Shown one piece after another: positions 29,391-35,018 of a stretch of DNA of 35,018 nt. The translations under genes and the position numbers were made by a program. This DNA is from Pyrenophora tritici-repentis. Lineage: Eukaryota > Ascomycota > Dothideomycetes > Pleosporales > Pleosporaceae. The stretch covers positions 1 to 35,018 of the forward strand of contig NW_027093991.1 in NCBI RefSeq assembly GCF_003171515.1. The letters run 5' to 3'. The stretch's first letter is position 1; every line of letters starts with the position of its first letter. Under the pieces are notes generated by a model. It searched no databases, was not told the origin of the DNA, and saw only the letters and a program-made list of their open reading frames with translations.

Positions 29391-31084
29391 ATGCCGCCCA
29401 AGCGCCAGCGTAAGCCGAAGCAGCCATTCGATCAAGGCGTTAACCCGTCCTCCAGAAGCGTAGAGCGCCAGCAACTAGACAAAATCCTACCCATTTAACG
29501 CCTAAACGTGTCCGCCGTGAGGCGCTGCCGTCGCCTCCAGCGACTGCCCCGCCGCGCCGTCAAAGCCCGTTGTCCGAGCCTGAGCTGCAAGCCACCCAAA
29601 CAGCTGCCTCCGCGCAAGCTGAAGATATCGTTGGCGAGGATGAGGATACTTTCGAGGATGGAGATGGCGATCCGCTGCCTGAGGATGAGGATGAGATCGC
29701 TGCTAAGGGCGCTGCCGGTAGTGTTGAGGATGAGGGAGAGCCAGCGTACCGACGTCAAGAAGGCACTCCATGGCTGCCTCGCTCATCGCAAGCGCTAGAG
29801 GATGAGGTTAATCCTGTACTGCGCGTTAGGTGGAGGGCTTGCCTTGGTGGTGATATGGAGAAACACTTTATTCCTGAAGCTGCCGATAGCGAGCACGGCG
29901 TACGGCTGTACTCGCTGCATTTCGACGACCTATGGCAGTGGGTAGATGACGTTGTTGCAGAATTACGGCCAAAAAGAGCGAAGATCTCATCTGTTTGCAC
30001 TGTTGTTTACCCAGCTAAGCAGGCCAAACGCGAGCGCGCGATAAAGCGATTGCGGCGAGGTGTTGATGCAACGTGGAATAGCTTTCAGCGCCTTGTTGTA
30101 GAGGTTGATAACTATGTCAGCGAGCCAGTAAACGTCGATTTCGAGCTCATCTTGGCTGAAATTCCAGGGGAGCAGCAGCCGTTGCCAACGGTTGTCGACG
30201 GTCCTCGTCGACGCACCGCAACGGTGATTCAAGAGGAGGGGCTTGCTGGTGTAATAGCAGCTGAACAAGCAGGTAGCGGGCATGCTATTGCTATCCGGGA
30301 TAGATGGCGCTGTACAGATACCCATTGCGAGAACTATCCTTATTGCTGCTGGATGGCGCCAACAGCGAGGCAGCCAGCGCGCTTCGAAGATCACCTCTTT
30401 GTCAACGGCAACATTATCTCCATGTGGGCAAGAGCAATTACAGCGAGAAGGGCAACGTACGATGAGCCATCTGATGATGTACGGCTTGCAATTTTGAGAG
30501 CAAAGGACCTGCGGGTGCATGAGAAAACGCGCAAGTTGCGGGCGGCTGGAGATGGCGACGATGATATCAAAAGCTTAACAAAACTGCTCATCGTTGGACA
30601 GCTTGAGCGGATGAACAGGCAACCTCAACAGGAGTCTAACTTGCAGGCAGCTGCACCAACGATAACAAGAGCTGAGGTATCTAGTGCATCTCAGTGGGCG
30701 CCTATCCGATATGATCATGAGCAGGAGATTAACGAGCATACTAGTAATTTCTTTAACTACCTTAAGTTAAAATTTCCTACAGTTGGAGAGGACATTAACG
30801 AGCTTTATAAGACTCTTGTTATTGACGGAGCTATGGATATCAACCTCTTGATGCAGCCATCTGGTGATATCTTGAAGTTGTGGACGCAGCATTTCAAGCA
30901 GCCTCCTGGCTGGTTTTTCACGCTACAAAACACTGCAAAAGAATGGCAAGCTGGGTACCAGGGTCTCACAGATCGTAACTGGAGACGAGTCGAACGTTGT
31001 AAGAAAAGAGAGGAGATTGCGCGCAAGAAATTGGTGGTTGAACCGTCTAGCAGTGTTGTGGAGGATGATGGCGAGAATGCTTGA
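29391..31084 (+). pseudogene. Passenger ORF of the mariner element, about 560 aa, one frameshift
   Basis: A basic start MPPKRQRKPKQPFDQG lies at 29391, followed near 29440-29450 by a one-base shift into the long frame that runs to 31084. The long frame starts Pro- and Arg-rich, then acidic (EDIVGEDEDTFEDGDGD). It contains a Cys cluster near 30308-30355 (C-X4-C-X5-CC in RCTDTHCENYPYCCW), followed by RFEDHLFVNGNIISMWARAI, which may bind zinc. It ends with a conserved-looking helical block (ELYKTLVIDGAMDINLL, WTQHFKQPPGWFFTLQ) and a basic tail. I do not recognise the family. The layout suggests a second element-encoded protein, as most fungal Tc1/mariner elements carry only the transposase. The frameshift is at a short A-run and may be a consensus error. 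Confidence 0.6.
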
Positions 31085-31387
31085 AGCTTAGTGGCCTGAG
31101 CGTTTTTGGTGACAGCGGCCCGTGCCCGCTATAGTGTTGAGGTTTTTCAGGCGTTTCAAATGCGCTGCAACAATAGTCTATTTGGATAGCCCTATGTACA
31201 ACACTACAACGTTATGCGATTATAACAGGTTAACTTCCTAAGATAGTTCTATATGTATAGAAATAGCTCTTATTTTTTAGAATTATTAAATCGCTTTTGT
31301 GGGTTGCGCATTAAGGTGTAATCGTTCGCATTTGTATGGTATCATCTACCTATAGAAACGTACTGTGGCATCCATTTAAAAGCACAA
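31085..31387. other. Region between convergent passenger and transposase genes
   Basis: AT-rich, no open frame of note. It probably holds the 3' ends of both genes; no clear polyadenylation signal can be singled out. Confidence 0.45.
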
Positions 31388-32357
31388 TTAATAGGGATAG
31401 CCACACCTATGGAACCAGCTTCTGCAGTTAATATTACAGCACACCAGCTGCGCTGCATACTCAAGAAAGACCCCAAAGTCAATGAAGTTCTCCGCTTGCG
31501 CTGAATTCCTTTTCATCCACCCCTTGAGCTGCTTAAAGCTCTTCTCGATGGGGTTGAAATCTGGTGAGTATGGCGGCAGATACTCAAGGAGTACTCCAGC
31601 ACTTTGGCAAAGCACCCGTACACGCTCTGATCGATGGATGGAGGCGTTATCAAGCACGATTACTGAGGCTGGCCCTGGGTGAGGATTGCAGAACGGCAGC
31701 ACTTGAAACTCTAAGAGTCTTCTAGGATCTCAGATAATCGCGCCTTGAAAGATCTTATAGCTTATGTAGCCATCTATCGTCATGGCTGGCAGCAGCGACC
31801 ACCGTTCTGATCGCCTGAAGCTGTGTGATAGCTCCACCGGCTCCCCGATTGGAGACCAGCCATACTTGCGGTCGCCCGTACGCTCATTGCAGGCGCTCTC
31901 GTCCAACGCAACGATCTGCTCCGCCTTATAGTGTTGCGCCATCCTGGCAAGATAGAGGCGGCGGAGTGGCTCACTCTGCTCCTTTGCCCGCTTTGTTGCA
32001 AGCTTGCGAGACCATCTCATCTTCTCTAGCTCTCGGTAAACGCTCGCAAGGCTTATCCTAACGTCGTACTCGTCGTACAAGAAGTCCCATCTCATCCATG
32101 TATGCGCCCGGTGAGCCATTGAGGTATGCCTGAAGGCCTTCGCGCTGAGCTTGCCGGAGTATAGATGGCCGCCCAAGTCGAACGCAGCGCGGCGGATAAG
32201 GCACGCCCCAAAACTCTAAGCTCAACCTCAGCTTTGCTACTGTGTTACGGCTCGCACCTGTAGCTCTAGAGATGGCTCGATCACTTTCGCAGGCAGCAAT
32301 TCGGTCGAGGATAGCCTGGAGAACAGCGGGCTGCAAGCGGTGGCCGGTGCCTGGCAT
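31388..32357 (-). pseudogene. Tc1/mariner DD34E transposase, one frameshift and one stop
   Basis: The start ATG at 32357 opens MPGTGHRLQPAVLQAILDRI, followed by a helix-turn-helix (DRAISRATGASRNTVAKLRL). After YMDEM the frame shifts by one base in a G-run (near 32088) into FLYDEYDVRISLASVYRELE. Catalytic residues are the Asp of IVALDESACNERTGDRK, the Asp of VIVLDNASIHRS and the Glu of YSPDFNPIEKSF; the last two are 34 residues apart, giving DD34E. A TGA at about 31728-31730 interrupts the frame between the first and second Asp. Length, about 320 codons, is usual for fungal Tc1/mariner. Two lesions make it inactive as written, but the frameshift is of the homopolymer type found all over this window. 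Confidence 0.88.
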
Positions 32358-32562
32358 CGCGATGAGATGGGCTCGAGAAAATTGCAACACCAAAAACGCG
32401 AGTCAGTAGAGGCGATCGCAGCAAACAATGAACTTCAAATACGTTGTGGGTGTTAGAAAGCGTGGCTGCATCGATTTACTAACAAATTACTATAGGAGTT
32501 GATGTTCTTGGCCACCAAGCCAACCAGATCCAGGTGGCTCAAGGTATTTCGAGAAACACCCA

Positions 32563-35018
32563 TAAAGGCGTCGGGCGCTCCACTTGAAAGCATGAGACAA
32601 GGCAGCAACACAACTCCGCTTATGGGCAAACGATGAGGATGAGATGTCGTTGGCATTCGCATTCCGACGCTTAGTCGTGGATGAGTTGAAGCGAATGGCC
32701 TTTGCTTCTGGGGCCGCGGTTGATTGATCTCTTGTGCTGCTATACCTACGAGAGGGTACATCTACTCTAGACCTGGGTCCATCGGAAGCTCGGTATATAG
32801 GTGTTGCGTCTCTAATTCCCGTATTGCTGGTGGTATTGACCAACCTATGCGGCTATTTCGTATTCTCTCGTTTTCTTCTTCGGTTTCGTCGTCAAATTGA
32901 TATGTATGCTGCCACAGTTCGTAGTAAGGCTGATCCTCGACATCAAATTCTTCAACCCCGTACATACCAGGCACTTCCTTCTCGCGTTGCTTGATGTCAG
33001 GTGCACGATCCCGTCGTTGAAGTTGCTTTCCCGTCTGCGCATCTGCGGCAATCAGGCGCTGAGAGATCTTTTGGAAGGTCATGTACCGGCTCTTTGCAGC
33101 ATACACGTTGTTATCAGAACTCTCAGACTGCTTGAACTCATCCCCAAATCCATCATTGTGAAATATGGCATCGATTATCTGGTCGGACCTTTTCGGCAGT
33201 CGGCCACGCTCTCGAGCAAAGTTCGTCCACAAACCCAGGCGCATACCGTTTCCACTGTCCAGGCAATGTCTAAAGCCGTCATCCCCTCTCTACCAGAGTC
33301 GTTTACATCAATTCCATTTTCGATGGCGTATTCCACGCTACGAATGTAGCAGTTATAACACATGGCCATGAAAGCTGTCCGAGCTGTAACGCCGTGTTTG
33401 GACTCATTCAGGATTCCGGCTCTAGATGTTCCTGGTAGACTTTCCAAATATAACTCCATAATTTGGAGACACGCTTCGTCCCAGATTTCTCGATTGTTTG
33501 CTGCGTAGAACAAAACGTCCCGGCCGTAGGTGTCTCTCGTGGTTATTGTGGCGCCTTTCTTTTGTAACCATGTCAAACCCTCCAGGTAATCCAAACCAGA
33601 AGCGTTAAGACTAATCCAGAGCAGCGGTAATGACATTCCAAATTCGTCCTGCACATCCAAACTGCCTTTGTATCGGGGGGATGTCAGGATAGTGTTGATC
33701 TTTTCCTTCTACGCCGGAGAGTAGCTTTGCAAAGCATGGTTTGTGATCGCTTTTCACGAAAGCGTGGTCTCTAGAGTAGCACCAATGAGTTTCTCTAGGG
33801 CGATGAAGTATCCCTCAGGGTATGCCAGGCTCTTTGGCTCTATCTCGAGCCACTTCTGCAACGAAACCAGCTTTGACCACTTGCTATCAACGTTTGCATC
33901 TGCACCTGCATTCAGCAGAGCGAATACTGCGCAGACCTGTTGATCGTATATGGCGTCAGCTCGAAATCCTTCTCTAAGCATCGTATCACGCACTTCGCAA
34001 ATGCGGTACCAGCGTACTTTGGCATCTTAGTTTTCGCCTCCTTAACTAGCGTGTTTCTCACTTCCCAAGCCTCGTTGACCTCTCCTTGCCGTTCAGCTTC
34101 AGCTGCTTTGGAAGTATGTCCTCAACGCACCTGGATCGACCCAGCTCGAAGAGCACAGTACCAACTGCATACAGATCATGATACAGTTTAAACGTTTCAA
34201 TCTCGTCCGGCAAGCCTTGACGGCCTGGATGGCGATACATGTCGTTCTCGTAATCATTTGATCTCAGGCGCTCAGAATGTGTATCATATTTGCGGGAGAA
34301 CTCGAAGCCTTTCAGGTAGGGCGTTGGATTTTTTTGTGGTGACTTGTCCCGTTGGTAGCAGATCTAGAGTCCATGAAGATAATGTTGGAGGATTGATGTT
34401 CTTGTGGACCCAGCCGCGAATGTGCAGATTGAAGGTAGTGTGCGCGATTCGATAGGCAATGTAGTATAGTTGCTCGAAAGGTATTGCCCATTTTTCAGTG
34501 ATTCGGTGATGGTTCCACACCCCAAGTGTACTGAATAGACTCTCTTTGTCCTGAAGACGGTTTTGGAGCTGCCTGGGAATGTCGTATATGAGCACAAAGC
34601 GTTTTGTCTGTATCATGCTTCCAGTCTATGCATGGGAGTACCGATAGAGGAGGCTGAAGAGCGCCGCGCAAGGCTGCGGGTTCCGTCGATGTAGACGTAA
34701 GTTTCTTCAGCTGAGTTGCTAATTGGACTTTTGATTTGATTGTTCCGATCGCATCGGCATCGACGTCGTGCGCATATTCCCGATACTCAATGATAACCTG
34801 TTTGAAGCCCTCTCCAACTATGGGCTGGTATTTCGCAACGATTATAATATCCGAGATCTCATCGTGCTTCTTTTTACCTTCGTTCTTTCCGTCTCCATTC
34901 TTTCCTTCCTCATTATTTTCATCTTTGTTCTTTCTATCATGATTCACTTTGATCGTACCCTTTGATTGTTCCAACAGGTCGTCTTGCCCTGCCTCGTGGC
35001 AACGCCGCATCTGAGCTA
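32563..35018 (-). pseudogene. Kinase-like/ankyrin receptor gene, partial, several frameshifts
   Basis: Reading leftwards from the window edge there is a charged segment rich in Lys, Glu and Asn (34960-34860), then GFKQVIIEYREYAHDVDADA. The C-lobe of a fungal kinase-like domain follows: RFVLIYDIPRQLQNRLQD, then IRGWVHKNINPP, YLKGFEFSRKYDTHSER and LYHDLYAVGTVLFELGR. HRD and DFG motifs are lacking, so it is a pseudokinase of the DUF7580-like type. After EAWEVRNTLVKEAKTKMPKY come ankyrin-like repeats (VCAVFALLNAGADANVDSKW; RDVLFYAANNREIWDEACLQ; VEYAIENGIDVNDSGREGMT) and a polar C-terminus. Frameshifts occur near 34600, 34390, 34330, 34100, 33940 and around 33700 and 33200; several lie at A-runs. 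The mariner element truncates its 3' end. The N-terminus is outside the window. Confidence 0.7.

Larger units (their letters stand above)
29181..32562. mobile_element. Tc1/mariner element with passenger ORF, 3382 bp
   Basis: Long inverted ends of about 95 bp lie at 29181-29275 and 32468-32562; from CGAAATACC inwards they agree at all but about six positions. TA flanks both sides (29179-29180 and 32563-32564), the target of Tc1/mariner elements. Inside are two convergent genes: a passenger frame on the plus strand (29391-31084) and a DD34E transposase on the minus strand (31388-32357). The outermost ten bases of the ends match less well, so the exact borders are approximate. It inserted into, and truncated, the plus-strand ankyrin gene on its left and abuts the minus-strand pseudogene on its right. 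Confidence 0.8.

Noticed and set aside
32563..35018. Right-hand ankyrin gene as the missing 3' end of the left kinase-ankyrin gene
   Set aside because: It is on the opposite strand and has its own kinase-like N-terminus; the two genes converge on the mariner element.

Overview
The window is a stretch of a filamentous ascomycete genome (Pezizomycotina; a Dothideomycete such as the Pleosporales is my best guess, not proven). The evidence is short GT-AG introns of about 45-50 nt, fungal STAND/ankyrin/kinase-type genes, hAT, Tc1/mariner and Ty1/copia families, and a clear signature of repeat-induced point mutation (RIP). Almost the whole window is a transposon nest built inside a cluster of broken immune-receptor-like genes.

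Layout. 1-627: 5' part of a minus-strand STAND-type gene, cut by the window edge. 628-1520: nothing recognised. 1529-2579: a hAT deletion derivative (TSD GACACCAC). 2588-4926 and 28831-29178: one plus-strand protein kinase-ankyrin gene, split by a 160-bp MITE (3404-3563) and by a hAT element running from 4927 to 28822 (TSD TTGGGGCC). The inside of that host hAT is nested several levels deep. Its RIP-mutated transposase lies at 5481-6422, 9301-9803, 12399-12535 and 28238-28670. It is interrupted by a solo LTR (6423-9295, TSD CCTGC), which is itself interrupted by a 2.6-kb hAT of a second family (6455-9048, TSD CTGACACC). A second, inverted copy of that element sits at 9804-12398. A Ty1/copia array of four LTRs and three internal regions (12536-28232) carries one TSD, CTACG, around the whole array. 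29181-32562: a Tc1/mariner element with an extra passenger ORF. 32563-35018: a minus-strand kinase-like/ankyrin pseudogene, cut by the right edge.

The most unusual object is the 2.6-kb hAT-type element present as the inverted pair. Each copy carries two divergently transcribed spliced genes: a 158-residue histone H3 variant with an intact histone fold and a rewritten N-tail, and a 274-residue protein that keeps only the hAT C-terminal dimerisation region. A 9-bp motif, TTATCACAG, recurs about a dozen times per copy, in the shared promoter, at the gene ends and, as a tandem pair, at the start of three introns spread over both genes. Subterminal arrays of telomere-like GGGTTGGG/TTAGGG repeats lie at both ends. 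I know of no described transposon carrying a histone H3 gene, but could not search.

History read from the nesting: receptor-like genes were hit by hAT, MITE and mariner elements; the host hAT was mutated by RIP; an LTR element inserted and collapsed to a solo LTR; the histone-bearing hAT inserted twice; a copia element inserted and now stands as a tandem triplet. The copia and histone elements show no RIP. A caution applies to every broken gene here: the detected differences between copia copies, the one between the histone-element copies, and several frameshifts elsewhere are one-base changes in short homopolymers, so some pseudogene calls may be consensus errors.
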